A DNA stretch of 64,000 bases from Erpobdella octoculata (GCA_963978895.1 OZ022245.1:5951192-6015191), one strand, 5' to 3'; counted from the first letter of the stretch, positions 10,694-23,250 are shown. Notes: generated from the sequence alone by a model not told the origin. Made by a program: numbers and translations.

Positions 10694-11742
10694 ATATAAA
10701 AATGTTATTTTAAAAAGTGTTCCTCTATAAATATCTGTTTTTATCTTTATCTTTTATTCATTTTTATTTCACACTAACATTTCATATACTATAATTCATA
10801 TTATTGTGATTTTCCATTGTTCCAATCCAGCTTTTTAGCTGCAATACAAATAAAAGTTATATCTTATATCTATCATAAATGTTCGATGACGGAGGAGAAG
10901 TGTGGTTGCTTCTTTATTTATCGAAGAAACGTCCTCATGTTGTTGTTCCAAATTTCGTAATTCAGTAAATAGCAACTTCATTAACAGAGTGAATGTTCAA
11001 AAATATTAATTGTATTTAAAATCTATTATTAAACATCCAACTTAAAAGTCGATTATAAGCTGATATTTTACTTCTTCTGTTTCTCTGTTGTTAGTTTAGT
11101 TTAATGTTCTCCGTGTTGTTGAAAACAGCGATTTTAATTTTTTTTCTTAATAGATTATTTCCATTAGGGTAGAGACACTGAGGCCGCATTTATAAAAATT
11201 TTCTTTATTAAAAAATCAACTTTATCATTACACTTTGTACCTTTTGTTTAACTTAAGCTTTTGTCATTTAAGAACATAAATTTACACAAAAATCTTAAAT
11301 AAAAGTTTCAAATTCTTTAATATTCGACACGTGCGCACTCTTAGGGCGCTGTGTTGCAAAGAGTACGCAGTTACATCTATTCATACAATACAAGCTAAGA
11401 GTGCACAAGAGAGCGAAGTGAAGTCATCAGCTCTGGCAAAGATCACAAGTGAAGACCCCACATCCGATGTTGTCTGTACACTCATCATGCTACCGAGCTG
11501 TATACCGCGGTTACACTGGATCCAATCTTCTTCTGGCGGTTCAACATAATTTTTGTGGAAATCTTATTATTTCTCAACCTGTACTTGTATTCAACAATTG
11601 TGGATTGCTTCTAGAAGTCTTGTTTGTTTTTTTTTCTCTTATCTCCTGTTTTCTTATTTTTATTTCTGTCGGTATTTTTTCACTATATTTGCTTCCCTTT
11701 GACTCTCAAGGTTGTGTGAAAATATCATTATTATTACTATTA
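10694..11742. other. Spacer, partly less AT-rich
   Basis: No convincing gene. A less AT-rich segment at about 11325-11550 (cgcactcttagggcgctgtg...) looks like repeat-derived DNA of unknown family. Positions 11676-11730 (cactatatttgcttccctt, gactctcaaggttgtgtg) are a minus-oriented piece of the minisatellite Helitron family's interior. Confidence 0.5.
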
Positions 11743-12300
11743 CTAGCGGGGTTACCCGGCGTTGCCCGGGGTTTTTTAGAGGTTTTTCTAATGTTTGTCT
11801 CTCTCGCTCCCGTTTCCTTCTCCACTTTCCCGTTTTCGTCGCGTTCCCGGTCGCTTTTCCGCTCTCGGTCGTTTTCCAGCTCCCGGTCGCTTTTCCGCTC
11901 TCGGTCGTTTTCCAGCTCCCGTTCGCTTTCCCGCTCAGAAGTTTTGTTATCGATTTTCTCTCTTGCTCGCGTTTCCTTCTAAGCTTGCTCTCCCGATTCC
12001 AGTCGCTTTCCGCGTTCCCGGTCGCTTTCCGCGTTCCCGGTCGCTTTCCCGTTCCCGGTCGCTTTCCCGCTCCCGGTCGCTTTCCCGTTCCCGGTGGCTT
12101 TTCCGTTCCCGGTCGCTTTCCCGTTCCCGGTCGCTTTCCCGTTCCCGGTCGCTTTCCCGTTCCCGGTCGCTTTCCCGTTCCCGCTCACGCTTGCTCTCCC
12201 GTTCCCGGTCATGCTTGCTCTCCCATTCCCGGTCACGGTTGCTCTCCCGTTCACGCTCATTTTTTCTTTTCCATTCTTTCATAACTTCTGTTAGCCTATA
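11743..12300 (-). mobile_element. Helitron-like element, minisatellite family (copy 2)
   Basis: Its 3' terminus is at 11743 (CTAG, then CGGGGTTACCCGGCGTTGCCC on the plus strand). The next conserved block is 'tttagaggtttttctaatg' and then a long array of 18-bp units (ggtcgctttcccgttccc type), regular from 11998 to about 12190 and degenerate to 12250. Spurious long frames rich in Ser/Arg or Glu/Arg arise because the unit is 18 bp and open in several frames. It adjoins a plus-oriented relative at about 12320, making another head-to-head pair. Confidence 0.7.
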
Positions 12301-12319
12301 AAACGTAAAATAGATTTGC

Positions 12320-12656
12320 TAAGACTATATATATATATATATATGAATGTTTGTGGGTTAGTTTGTTTATTATAGAAACGGGAAAGCGACCCGGAACGGA
12401 CAGCGAGCGGGAACGGAAAAGCAAGCGTGAGCGGGAATGGGAGAGCAAACGTGAGCGGGAAAGCGACCGGGAGTGGTAAAGCGACCGGGAGCGGGAAAGC
12501 GACCGGGAGCGGGAAAGCGACCGGGAGCGGGAAAACGACCGAAAACGGGAAAGCGAACGGGAGTGGGAAAGCAGGTGGGAAAGGAAACGGGAGAGAAAGA
12601 GACAAACATTAGAAAAACCTCTAAAAAACCCGGGCAACGCCGGGTATCTCCGCTAG
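12320..12656 (+). mobile_element. Helitron-like element, minisatellite family (copy 3)
   Basis: A TA-rich 5' end running into 'atgaatgtttgtgggttag' is followed by the minisatellite (about 12375-12590), the conserved 'gacaaacattagaaaaacct' and the 3' terminus: hairpin CCCGGGCAACGCCGGG, spacer TATCTCCG, CTAG 12653-12656, T. It is one of the most complete copies, about 335 bp. Confidence 0.7.
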
Positions 12657-12744
12657 TACATACATAAACACACACACAGACACACATACATGCACATACA
12701 CATACATACATACACACATACATACGCACATACATATATATATA

Positions 12745-13081
<337 letters not shown>

Positions 13082-13470
13082 TCACAAAATATTTTACATG
13101 CTTTTTATAATGTTCTCAAAAGTATGGATGAATGGTACATAAAGGACAAACATCTATACATTCATTTATATATATATATAAGAAAAATCCAGGCTCCACA
13201 GTGGTCTGGCTAGTATGATATCAAACTAGTGATAGTCCGACAAAAATGATGAAAATTCCTTGGTGACAGTTGCAACGCAACCTAACAGCGTAACGCGAAC
13301 CTAGTACATTCATCATATAGACAAAAAATAAGAACTGTTCCAGTTATTTGAAGATAAAATGTGGACTCGAAATGAGCCGTTGCTTATAGCACAACGTGAG
13401 TTAACAAAATCATCATATTTGTATATAGACAACGTGTGACCTTTATTACAAGTAAAAATGCAAAAAAAAA

Positions 13471-14070
13471 CTAAAGGTCCTTTAAATTATATTTAACAAA
13501 AACAGGTAATTGTTTTTTAAAATCTTTCATGATCTTTTTTAAACGAAATTTTCTGTAATTGTTACTAAGTATCGATCTTCTGTAACATCCTTTCCACATA
13601 ACAATGTGCTTCCTCATCAATTTTCTCAACAGCCCCCTCTTCTCTTCTGTAAATTCAATCAAGTCCACAATTGATATTTCAGGGAAATCATCTTCCAGTT
13701 CGATAAGTTTCGTTATAGCATTGGTATACAGCCTGTCGAAAACGAACGGATCCTTGCATTTTAAGCACAATCTGTGAACCGATAAAGCTTTGAATACTTG
13801 TTTCCTGTCAAGCATCAGATTAGAAGAAATAATATTTTTAAACTTTATTCCACATTCACTGCAACCTATCTTTTTACGGTCAGGGGCAAGTTTGAAACAA
13901 AACCAACATGAAATATGAGTGCAAGAATCAAAGAAAACAAAATTTGCAGTAATTACTTCTTTACAATTAATACATGTAACTGTTGAACTCGTTGAAAAGT
14001 CTACAGGATTTATAAACGAGTAGATGAAAGGACATTTTGGATCATAACATAAGTGTTTAAGTACATCCAT
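13471..14070 (-). CDS. Small single-exon RING-finger protein
   Basis: A 199-codon intronless frame. Residues 33-73 form a C3HC4 RING pattern: C33-x2-C36, C50-x-H52, C55-x2-C58 and C70-x2-C73. A further C102-x2-C105 pair follows. The C-terminal third is strongly basic and predicted helical (residues about 150-199). RING proteins usually act as E3 ubiquitin ligases by binding an E2; the substrate is unknown. The protein is short and has no signal peptide or membrane segment. It lies between two groups of Helitron-like elements, so it could be a retrocopy or transposon-captured sequence, but the frame is intact over its whole length and fast-evolving intronless RING genes are common. The first ATG is used. 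Confidence 0.6.
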   Translation of the reverse strand: MDVLKHLCYDPKCPFIYSFINPVDFSTSSTVTCINCKEVITANFVFFDSCTHISCWFCFKLAPDRKKIGCSECGIKFKNIISSNLMLDRKQVFKALSVHRLCLKCKDPFVFDRLYTNAITKLIELEDDFPEISIVDLIEFTEEKRGLLRKLMRKHIVMWKGCYRRSILSNNYRKFRLKKIMKDFKKQLPVFVKYNLKDL

Positions 14071-14164
14071 AATAAACTTTGAATGTTCTGTTTGATTATA
14101 ATTTTATTTTTCGATGTTTGTCATTAACATTTTTCTCAACAGTCTTTCCAGTGATAAAACACAC

Positions 14165-14173
14165 ACACACAGA

Positions 14174-14226
<53 letters not shown>

Positions 14227-14721
14227 GAATGTTTGTATGTATGTATGTATGTATGTATGTATGTATGTATGTCCTTTATGCATTGCTACACCATTCATCC
14301 GATCGTAATGAAATTTTCACACAACCTTGAGAGTCAAGGGGAATCAAATATAGTGAAAAAAAATTGAAATCCGTCACAAAATGAGCGGCGCGGAGCGGGT
14401 GAGTGAGCGTGAACTATATACATATATATACACATACATATACATACATAAATGAGCGAAAACGGGAAGCCAACTGAGAGCGAAAGATAGAGCGGGAAAG
14501 GGAGAGCGACCGAGAACGGGAAAGCAACCGGGAGCGGGAAAGCGACCGGGAGCTGGAAAACGACCGAGAGCTGGAAAACGACCGAGAGCTGGAAAGCGAC
14601 CGGGAGCGGAAAAGCGACCGGGAATGCGACGGGAACGGGAAAGCGGAGAAGGAAACGGGGCGAGAGACAAACATTAGAAAAACCTCTAAAAACCCCGGGC
14701 AACGCCGGGTGCCCCCGCTAG
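14165..14721 (+). mobile_element. Helitron-like element, minisatellite family (copy 4, near full length)
   Basis: Starting in a TA microsatellite, the order is: 'aaatgaatgtttgtatg', a GTAT repeat, 'tgcattgctacaccattc', 'atccgatcgtaatgaaa', 'cttgagagtcaagggga', 'tccgtcacaaaatgagcgg', TA/CA stretch, 18-bp array (14505-14640), 'gacaaacattagaaaaacct', hairpin CCCGGGCAACGCCGGG, CTAG 14718-14721, T. This copy best defines the family: about 550 bp with no coding potential. It ends about 190 bp from the stop codon of the peptidase gene. Confidence 0.75.
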
Positions 14722-14912
14722 TATATATATATAATCAAAGTAAAACACAAACAATTTTGAAACTGAATGACAAACTTGTATTTATTCTCATCACAAGAAA
14801 ACTGTGGCAAATCAATCAGAAGTAAGTATGTTTAAAGACTTAGTAAGTATGTTTAATACTTAGTAAAAATTAATCAGATGTTAAGTCAATGTTTTCTACT
14901 TGATCAGATGTT

Positions 14913-17900
14913 CTACTTGTTTGAAATCTCCAAGTGTTCATCCAGCCACTTGACAATGTTCACAAACCCATCGGACTCAGCATCAACATCAGCCAAAGAA
15001 TGATTTGATTCAGGGTAGAAATAAACTCTGTTGTCATGCAAAAAAAACCAACCTGTTTATAGTTGATATTTAAAAAAATTAATTGTTTTAAATACAACTG
15101 ACTTTGTAGGCACTTTTTTACTATTTAATATCTGCATGCACTGTATGCCCTGAGATGAGGGAACTCTTTGATCTTTTCCACCGAGAAGAAATAATGTTGG
15201 CGTTTTGGCCTTTTGTTTTTAAAAAGAAAACAAACACTGACTGACAAAATCACTTAAATGTGAGCCTGACATTATTTCAGCATAATGAATAATTAATTAT
15301 TTCAGCTTAATGAATAATAAATTAATTTCCAACCTTGGCAATGTGTGCGATTGGAGATTTTTCATACAGCACGCTGCACACGTCAGTGCTGAGGGGAATA
15401 TCCATTTCAAAACGGAGTCCAACTTCTGTATAAACCCTGGAATGAAAAAGAAATTTTTAAAAGTTGCAGTTCACTCAAATCTTATATATTGTTAAGATAT
15501 TTGATCATATAAGGTCCTATAAAATAGTTTTAGTTTATTGGATAAATAAGTACCTAACTAGACTTTAATAAGTTTGAACATCTGTAATTGGATCTAGTAT
15601 AATAAATAAACAACTTAAATAACTTCAAAATATTACTTGTAAAAAACACACTCATGCAAAGATCTCATACATAGTCTGTCACCCTTTCTATGCATATATT
15701 TCTAATAATGTCTTCTAATTTTGATCCATAATAAAAAGTAATATCAAAACCAAAAATTGTAATAACATATTTTGAAAATATTTCTATTATATAACAAAAG
15801 AATAAATCTATAAGCTTGCCAATCGGGTATGTCTGAAGTACCAAGAAGAGCTGTAAATATAAATCATGTTTTAATTGAATTTCAAACAACAATTTGAATG
15901 TCTTTCAACATTCAAAGCTATGCATGTAAGATGAACTAATGAAAACTCAAAGTTTGGCTACTCTCTAATAGAAAAGTTGGTACAATGACCAAGTTAGAGG
16001 TGACAAAACTATTAAACGTCATCTTGGAACTGCTAGATTATAAAGGTCAGCTCGATTGGGTGACGGGAAGTTAGTTAAATTTCACTTTCAAGGTTTGCAA
16101 ACATTCAAGCAAGCAATAAAGCACTTAGGAGAGGCAGTGACGTTACTATAAGGAATTTAATAATTGATGAAAATTGAAACTAAACCAACTCGTGAGGTTG
16201 AAAACTGGATTTCGAGACACTGCAACTTTGAACATTTCCTGGAAGATTTTCATAATGAACAAAGTAATGAGTTTGGAATGTTCATATGAAAAATAGAAAA
16301 AAACTTTAGCATTTTACAGGAAATTGTCCGATCATATGAAGAGTGAGAAAACCACCATGAGATCCGCCTATCACGCCCAGATTCGATCGATCAGCCTTTC
16401 CAACTTTAATGAGCTCTTCAACGACATACTGAGTGAACAAATAAACATCATTCAATAGATGAACAATAAGGCAAACAGCTTCTATAAATACAATAATCAT
16501 AAAAAATTAGAAATTTAATGAAATGAAATGTAATACAGAATGATGTTTTGCACACGAGACTTGGGAGTTTATATGTTGATCGTGAACTTTCCATGAAGGA
16601 TCGCATCTCTAAACTTTCAAAAATTTGTCTTTTTTCCAACTACAACAACTTAGTATTATACGGAGGTCTTTGATACATGAAGCTGCACGTCTCCTGCTGA
16701 ACTGGTCTGTTGTCAGCCGACTCGACCACTGCAACTCTATGTTTACACTATTGGAGAGCTTCAAGCGATTCAAAAAGCAACTGCCCGTCATTTTGGAAGA
16801 TTATGAAAATATGATCACGTGAAAGCGATGATGAAAACTGAACTCCAGTGGCTGTATATCCCTGAGGCATTGCCTTCAAACTGGAGACTCTAGTCTACAA
16901 AGCACTCGACGTTGGATATGTTCAAGGCCGAACTAAAGACATTTCTATTTGGGAGATTCTACTAAGAAAAACTTATCAGTTTAAGTAGGATCTCACAGTA
17001 GGAGTGGAACTATTTAATGTTTTTTCCTGACAGTTTTGACTTCAATTTGTGTTTTATTCTTAATGTTTTGATATATTTAAATTTATTCATTTTAAAGGAG
17101 CTTTAAGGTGTTACACATAAGGGTGCTTGAAATTCAAATAAACCAAACTAAACATCAGTGGTATCAGAATGAGGTTTGGCACATCAGTGGTATCAGAATG
17201 AGGTTTGGCACATCAGTGGTATCAGAATGTTTGATGCATCAGTTGTAACATAATGTTTGATACATCAGTTGTATCATAATGTTTGATACATCAGTTGTAT
17301 CATAATGTTTGATACATCAGTTGTATCATAATGTTTGATACATCAGTGGTTTCGGAATGATGTTGGGTAAATTCAGGTCTGGTTTCATCACTTTCCCCAA
17401 AACGTACTATGGGTATTGGGTATCTTTCAAGTCCCATGGAATAACTAGGACTGTGACAATCTTCGTGTCAGATCCTAAATGTCCAATAAAATTGATGAAA
17501 AAAAGGATCCTTCTTTTCCATGCTTCATTCTGGCATGCCAATAAATTAGTCCATCAATAAAAAGAGACTAAAAATAGTCATCATAAGGAACAAATGGTCA
17601 TAAGGAATGATGGTATCTATAAATGACAATCTCCTAAAAGATGTATATGTCATAATGTATTAACAATTCTTAATAAATGTGTACATTTTTACATGTTTTA
17701 ATAGATGTGCAAATGTACATGTTTTAATAGACATACGTGTATTAATAAAAGTACACAAGTACATGTTTTATTAGATTTGTACATCTATTAAAACATGTAT
17801 AAATGTATATTTTAATAGATATACATGTCATAATAGATGTACATATCTTAATAGCTGTACACGTCTTAATAAATCTACAAGTATTAATGGATAGACATGT

Positions 17901-20900
17901 TTCTATGGAAGGATATGTTCATCCCCGGAACATGTTCTAATAGACGAAAACGTTCTGATGGATGAACATGTTGGCAAATAAACGTTTCTCAGCAACAACA
18001 AAAATACTCCCTGTTGAACATTATTATTGTAAAACCCAATTTAAAAATAAGGGTTTTAATAAACAGTAATAAGTTTCAAACCACAACGTCGGCGACATCT
18101 TGCGAGCCGATGTTTCCGAGAAGACTGTCGATATTGTCCTGACCGAACCCGTACGAACCTCTGTAGTTAACTGGAAAATCATCATTAACCTTCAACTTGT
18201 CTCAACGTTAGAACCTTTTCATGTGATGAATTAACTTCAAAATAAATACTGGATATGAAATTATTAGAAATTACCAAACAGCAGAGACATTCCCGAGAGA
18301 CATAATCCGGCTACAGGGTGACTGAAGCCAGCAACCATGGCAGAATGTGGACCTCCTGTGAACATATATAAATTTTATAACTTGATACTAATGTTGTTTA
18401 TGACCTTTTCATAAATAATAATTTAGAACTAATTTGAAAAAAATTAAAACAATATAAAAAAACTAACCATGATTGTAAACAAGTAGAGGCGGCTTGTTCG
18501 ACAGGGTTTCAGAGGGTTCAATAAGTAAATAATCATAATCGATACCATCTGTCAAATAAATCTAACTTATTTTATTACATTACAATCTAATTCATTATTC
18601 ATGTATAAAAGAGCAGCAAAAAGATTCTACCAAATTTTTTATTGATTTGTGACTGCGGAACTTGCACGTTCTCGATGGACCACTTTATTTTCTTTCCATC
18701 CTCGAATTCAGGCACATCAATCAACTGCCATTTAATATCTTTCTCGTGACCCGCCTCCGGAAGTTTAGCAAGAACCTGGTTGTCGGAAATTAAGAATTAA
18801 ACTGTAAACTATTAAGCTGAATTTTACTTCACATTCCTGACTAAATTGAACAAAACAAATTTATTCGTTATTATACATCATCAACCATACTCATCTTCTA
18901 TAATTAAACATCATCATCACCCATAATCACCATATATAACCATCATCACGTCCATAATCATCATATATAACCATCATCACGTCCATAATCATTATTATCA
19001 CCCATAATCATCATCATCACCCATAACCACTACGTTTTACACGGCCCGGCGACAACCCAGCCCGGGCCGTTTCATAGGCCAAAATTTCAGGCCCAGTCTC
19101 TTTAATTTTAGGCCTGGCCCAGTCCCTTTCTACAGGTGTAAAATCCCTATACTTGGTACAAAAATCCTGTCATCATCCATAACCATCATCATAACCCATA
19201 ACCATAATCATAAACATCATTGCAGTTAGAAAACTTATAAAACTATTAGCAGCAAATAATTGAATAAATAAATTTCCTGACCAAATGATCAGGTGTGTTG
19301 ATACTTGAGTGACAAGCAAGAATGTTGTCATGGCAGTCCATATCAAGAAATTTCCAAACTCCTATTTTATCATCTATAAAAGAAAAATTAGTTGATACAA
19401 CCGATCAAAACCATCGTCATTGGTTAAATTAAGTTCACATCTCCACTATTACATGGACTACAAAAGATCAAAGATGTTTGAAATTATAACTACTAGCAAG
19501 ATTGCCTGGCGTTTCTCAGGTTTTTTGAGGTTTTATCACGTTTTTGACAATAAAACATAAAACAATGAACCAATTTTCATTTTCAATTGCTCTAAATCTC
19601 TTTCTCGTTGAAGACTACCACATTTTTTTGAAATTGCTCCAACGGTTCAAATGTAATGAGCGAACAAACAAACAAACACACAAACATACATCACCTTTTA
19701 TATATATAAGTCTTTCAAATATTATAAAACAATTAAATCCTAAAAAACAAAAAATAAAAATTCATCTAAAGCATTAAAGAATAAAAAAAATTAGTAAATT
19801 ATAACAAATATATAGAATAAACATAAATAAATTTACTGTACAAATATATAGAATTAATAAACATAAATAAATGTACTGTACAAATATATAGAATAAACAA
19901 TAAACATAAATAAATGTACTGTACAAATTTTATCCTACCTTCAGTAAGTCGTACCGCGGTTTTATCTTCTACATTTATAACAAGAAGTTCCTGGTTTTTA
20001 ATAAAACAAATTTTAAACTTATAATAACTTAAATGCATTATTTATAACAACCATGATAAAAAAAACTATGTAAACTTACATTTAATGTAAACTTACAATT
20101 AATGTAAACTTAAAATTGTTGTAAACTTACAGCTAATGCAAACTTACAATTAATGTAAACTTACAATTAATGCAAATTTACAATTATTGTAAACTTCCAA
20201 TTAATGCAAACTTACAATTAATGTAAACTTACAATTTTACTCCTCCAGTGAGAAGCAACGACAATTCTCTTGTTGTCTTTCGACCAACACATCGGATGAA
20301 GATTCGTACAATGCAAACCAGGAAATTCCTTTATTCCCGATTTCTTTACTTCTTGAATTACCGGTTCTAGTGAGTTCTTCAGGATGTCGTGTTTCACAAG
20401 TCGAACGCATTGCATGTGTGGACCTCCTTCGGCATTATCGAGGTAAACCAACTTATCACCTCTAGGGCTCAGGATGGGAGAATGAACCGACCTATTATTC
20501 TTCCCCTCCTCCTCTGATTTAATCGAAACTGAAAATCGACTTAAAGTTAAACGACCGCAGTTGACAAAAAAAAATAATGATAACAATTTATTTCAACTTT
20601 ACCATACGTTTTCTCTTTCAAGTTGAGACGAAGCAAGTTGTTCCTGTACAGATGAGTTTAAGTTACAAAATAAATTAAAAAAAATAAAGCTATCTAACTT
20701 AAAGGGCTGACTGGTTTATTTTTTATTAAACTAGTGAAAAAGCTATAGATAAATCCTCAATTAGAGAATATTAACTGAATTTTTTCGCAAAAAAATAAGT
20801 ACAAAACATGAATGAAAAAATACTTTCTCATTGGACAGTAAATTATTCCTAATCTGTACGGTTCATGCTCCCAGCCAATCAGGTACACAGTTGAATCATC

Positions 20901-21617
20901 GGGACCCCACACCGCCTGGAAAAAAAAGCTTATTTGAAATTAAACACAAAATTAACACGAGAATCACAAAGTAAACCAGCAATTAAAACTTCTCAAAAGT
21001 TTTACTCAAATGCCTTGAAAGCCTGTTTCATTCAAACTGTTAGATAACTCCATTATGATTTATAAAAACCTGTCCAAAAGACATTCCAGCAGGAAGCCAA
21101 TCGAGAACAACAGATGTACACGTCGGAACGTCAAATATGCACAAAACGGGCTCAGATTTCTCTCCCATCTGCTCACCCCACTTTTGTTTGTACAAAAATG
21201 TGTCACCCTAATTGGAAAAAAATCGATTCCACACGTATGCATTCCAATCTTCATAAAAAAATATTAAATCTTTAAATAATAATTAAAAAAATTAATAACT
21301 TCAGATTCTGTGGCCTTCTTTTCACCTTGTTGGAAGTACGAACGACTTTTTGCTTGTTTTTTCTCGGCAATGTACAAAATCTTTTCCTCGGAAGAAGACC
21401 AAGCGAGTGCTCCAAATAAATAATCTGTAGGAATGATTTAATTATAATACCAGTGAATTATTATAAATTAAATATAACACCAGTGAATTTTTATAAAAAG
21501 AGTTATTAAATTAAACCAGCTGATCGAACCATTGTCATATATGGTACCATGCTGTTCCAAACTATTAACATCTATATTAATAATTTTTCTGTCCTTCGAC
21601 CACACCTGAAAAATATA

Positions 21618-21660
<43 letters not shown>

Positions 21661-22363
21661 TTCATTAACAGTTAAAATAATATTATTCAGACTTCTAAAA
21701 ATTGCTTGTCTTCGGCTCCTTTTTTATCTTTCAACTTGCGAATGATAGCCAACAGTTGTCCAGAAGGAGAAGGAACTCTCCACTGTCTGGTGAAACAAAA
21801 ATGTAACTGTAATTATGTCTCTCATCTTTATTACTCAAATTAAGGCATTAAGTTGTTTGGTTTCCGCAGCAGTGGAAAGTTATGGGCCTGGACAGATCAC
21901 AAATAAATGGTAAGATAAATCAAACATGTCAGTTGAACAGCTCCAACAGTCTATCTTTAATCTAACCTAACCGTAATAACTACATTTACAACAAATTTTT
22001 TGTGTACAATTATTGATGTGATGCAGGTGAATTATGTAATGGCTTCTAGTAGTGCCTAAAATTACTTTTGTAGCTCAAGAAGAATAAAAATGTGAAAACT
22101 AACTCATTATTGAGCTCCACAAAAGGAAGTTTCTGAATAACATCATTCGTGACGGCATAATTGCGATAGCACTGCAGATTCTCGCTTCTTTCCAGGTCAC
22201 GCTGAATCCAGGTTACAGCCAAACTAATAGAATTAGTTGCGGCTACAGTAGAACCATTGGAAACGTTTTTAAGAATTAGGCCACTTTTGATTGAAGGCAA
22301 AGACGCTAACTTCCTAAACAGTGCAACTGAATTCGCCACCGACATCTCCGCCTCTTTAAACAT
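14913..22363 (-). CDS. APEH: Acylaminoacyl peptidase (acyl-peptide hydrolase)
   Basis: A serine peptidase of the prolyl oligopeptidase family (S9C) that removes N-acylated residues from blocked peptides in the cytosol. About 20 exons can be joined: 22104-22363, 21693-21786, 21530-21605, 21300-21424, 21070-21207, 20824-20915, 20603-20643, 20233-20528, 19939-19990, 19282-19373, 18631-18775, 18468-18548, 18275-18355, 18082-18170, 16318-16428, 16190-16238, 15820-15850, 15334-15436, 15113-15210 and 14913-15027. Landmarks in order: TWIQRDLERSENLQ, PSGQLLAIIRKLKD, GWEHEPYRLGI, NHGGPHSAM, NYRGSYGFGQ, nucleophile GGSHGGF, RNPVFNL, TSDIPDW, Asp in GGKDQRVP, His in ESNHSLAD. The triad is complete. The intron after the 31-bp exon 15820-15850 seems to use a GC donor (GATTG|GCAAGC). 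The start is uncertain: M at 22363 or 22345 fits best. Introns carry a LINE fragment, minisatellites and a small Helitron-like insertion. Confidence 0.9.
16620..17160 (+). mobile_element. CR1/L2-type LINE 3' fragment (decayed reverse transcriptase end)
   Basis: The translation at 16640-16830 (IRRSLIHEAARLLLNW, SRLDHCNSMF, FKRFKKQLPV) matches the conserved C-terminal reverse-transcriptase segment of CR1/Jockey-like LINEs, with stops and frameshifts after about 16820. The 3' part ends near 'attcaaataaaccaaac'. It lies antisense in the intron between the peptidase exons at 16318-16428 and 18082-18170. Confidence 0.65.
17150..17355. repeat. 26-29-bp minisatellite
   Basis: About seven units of 'catcagtggtatcagaatg'/'catcagttgtatcataatg' + tttgata. 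The first units are 29 bp (with aggtttggca), the later ones 26 bp. It follows directly after the LINE fragment. Confidence 0.8.
17630..17970. repeat. Degenerate AT-rich satellite
   Basis: Loosely repeated units of about 22 bp around 'tacatgttttaatagat' with much divergence, intronic in the peptidase gene. Confidence 0.6.
18895..19215. repeat. CATCATCAC-type simple repeat with embedded repeat fragment
   Basis: Irregular 'cataatcatcatcaccc' runs flank a GC-rich piece at about 19034-19165 (cggcccggcgacaacccag). That piece is related to the 3' part of the 1.45-kb Helitron-like family. Confidence 0.7.
19493..19710 (-). mobile_element. Short Helitron-like element in peptidase intron
   Basis: It is bounded by CTAG (19493-19496, next to a weak gattgcctggcg hairpin half) and, on the minus strand, a 5' end reading CTTATATATATAAAAGGTGA at about 19710, followed by 'tgtatgtttgtgtgtttg'. 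At 218 bp it is non-coding. Confidence 0.55.
19800..19930. repeat. Tandem repeat of ~35-47 bp units
   Basis: Three copies of 'acaaatatatagaat' + 'aaacataaataaa' + 'tgtactgt', intronic and adjacent to the exon at 19939-19990. Confidence 0.7.
20068..20232. repeat. 17-bp minisatellite abutting a splice donor
   Basis: About ten units of 'taatgtaaacttacaat' run right up to the donor of the peptidase exon 20233-20528. Because the unit contains 'acttac', the minus strand of nearly every copy contains the consensus donor GTAAGT. Confidence 0.75.
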
Positions 22364-22435
22364 ACAAACCAAAAAAAGCGAAAAGTAAACTGAGGTCACG
22401 GAGGTCGCTTGAAATAAAACTGCTAATGAAAATGT

Positions 22436-22509
22436 TAATCATTTACTTTGACGGGTTTGACCTACAGGAGTTTCCCTAACCCTCTCAACTCGTCAAAGTA
22501 AATGATTGC
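22436..22509. repeat. Inverted repeat upstream of the peptidase gene
   Basis: The 17-bp arms 'aatcatttactttgacg' and 'cgtcaaagtaaatgatt' are separated by about 40 bp, just 5' of the first peptidase exon. It may be a small inverted-repeat element remnant or a regulatory hairpin. Confidence 0.6.
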
Positions 22510-23085
22510 CACGAAAGTTGGTTAACATAACTGCCAATCTTTTATGTTGAGAAGCACATTACAATTTTAATTTTAAATAAGATATCAGGTTAGCAAATAA
22601 ATTAACAAAAGGATGACATACTGATTCCCATTCCAGCTTTCCATTTTTCTGCATTTTCTTAATAATTATTCACCTCAAACTAAACAATCAGTGTCGGATA
22701 TATGGGGATGAGAGGGTCGCCCCTGTATCGATAGGTCTGGAAAAAATTGTATCCAACCTTTTTCTTGGCGTCAGATATTTTGTAACAATTGACTGCAGGA
22801 TCTTTTATTTTTTTAACGTATCGAGACGGTTGAATAAGCGCAGGAGTTATCCTGCTGAGAAAGTGATAGAGAGATTAAAAAACTAGCTGAAGAAATTAGG
22901 AACCTATTGTACCTAGCCTCAGGGCCGGATACAGGATTCTGATAACAGGGTTTCTACTTCAACTTTAATGCATATGCATGAAAACATATGTTATTTGGGT
23001 TTTTTAATTTTTCCTTTTTTTCTTTCTTCCCCTTGTTTTTTGCCGGGCGAAGCTGCGCCCGCTTGTAGGGATAGAAGCCCCTGCG
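22510..23085. other. Spacer between peptidase and acetyltransferase genes
   Basis: No gene. Short stretches at 22690-22740 and 22919-22960 (cagtgtcggata; cagggccggatacagg) look like eroded ends of hAT-like repeats, but no paired arm or target duplication was found. Confidence 0.4.
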
Positions 23086-23086
23086 C

Positions 23087-23250
23087 AGTTATGGTTATTG
23101 ACTGATTCGCAGTTATGATAATCAACAGTTCTCAGATATGATAATCAAATAGTTCGTAGTTATGATAATCAAATGGTTGGCAGTTATGTTAATCAAAAAG
23201 TTCGCAGATATGATAATAAAATAGTTCGCAGTTATGATAATCAGCTTTAG
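23087..23250. repeat. 24-bp minisatellite, ~7 copies
   Basis: Units of 'gcagttatgataatcaaat' + 'agttc' with substitutions, seven in a row. Confidence 0.8.

Noticed and set aside
11795..12301. Long Ser/Arg- or Glu/Arg-rich frames resembling SR splicing proteins (also near 3280-3610, 12290-12640, 14330-14700, 28940-29390, 49970-50300)
   Set aside because: They are translations of the 18-bp minisatellite inside Helitron-like elements, open in several frames on both strands, with no RNA-binding domain.
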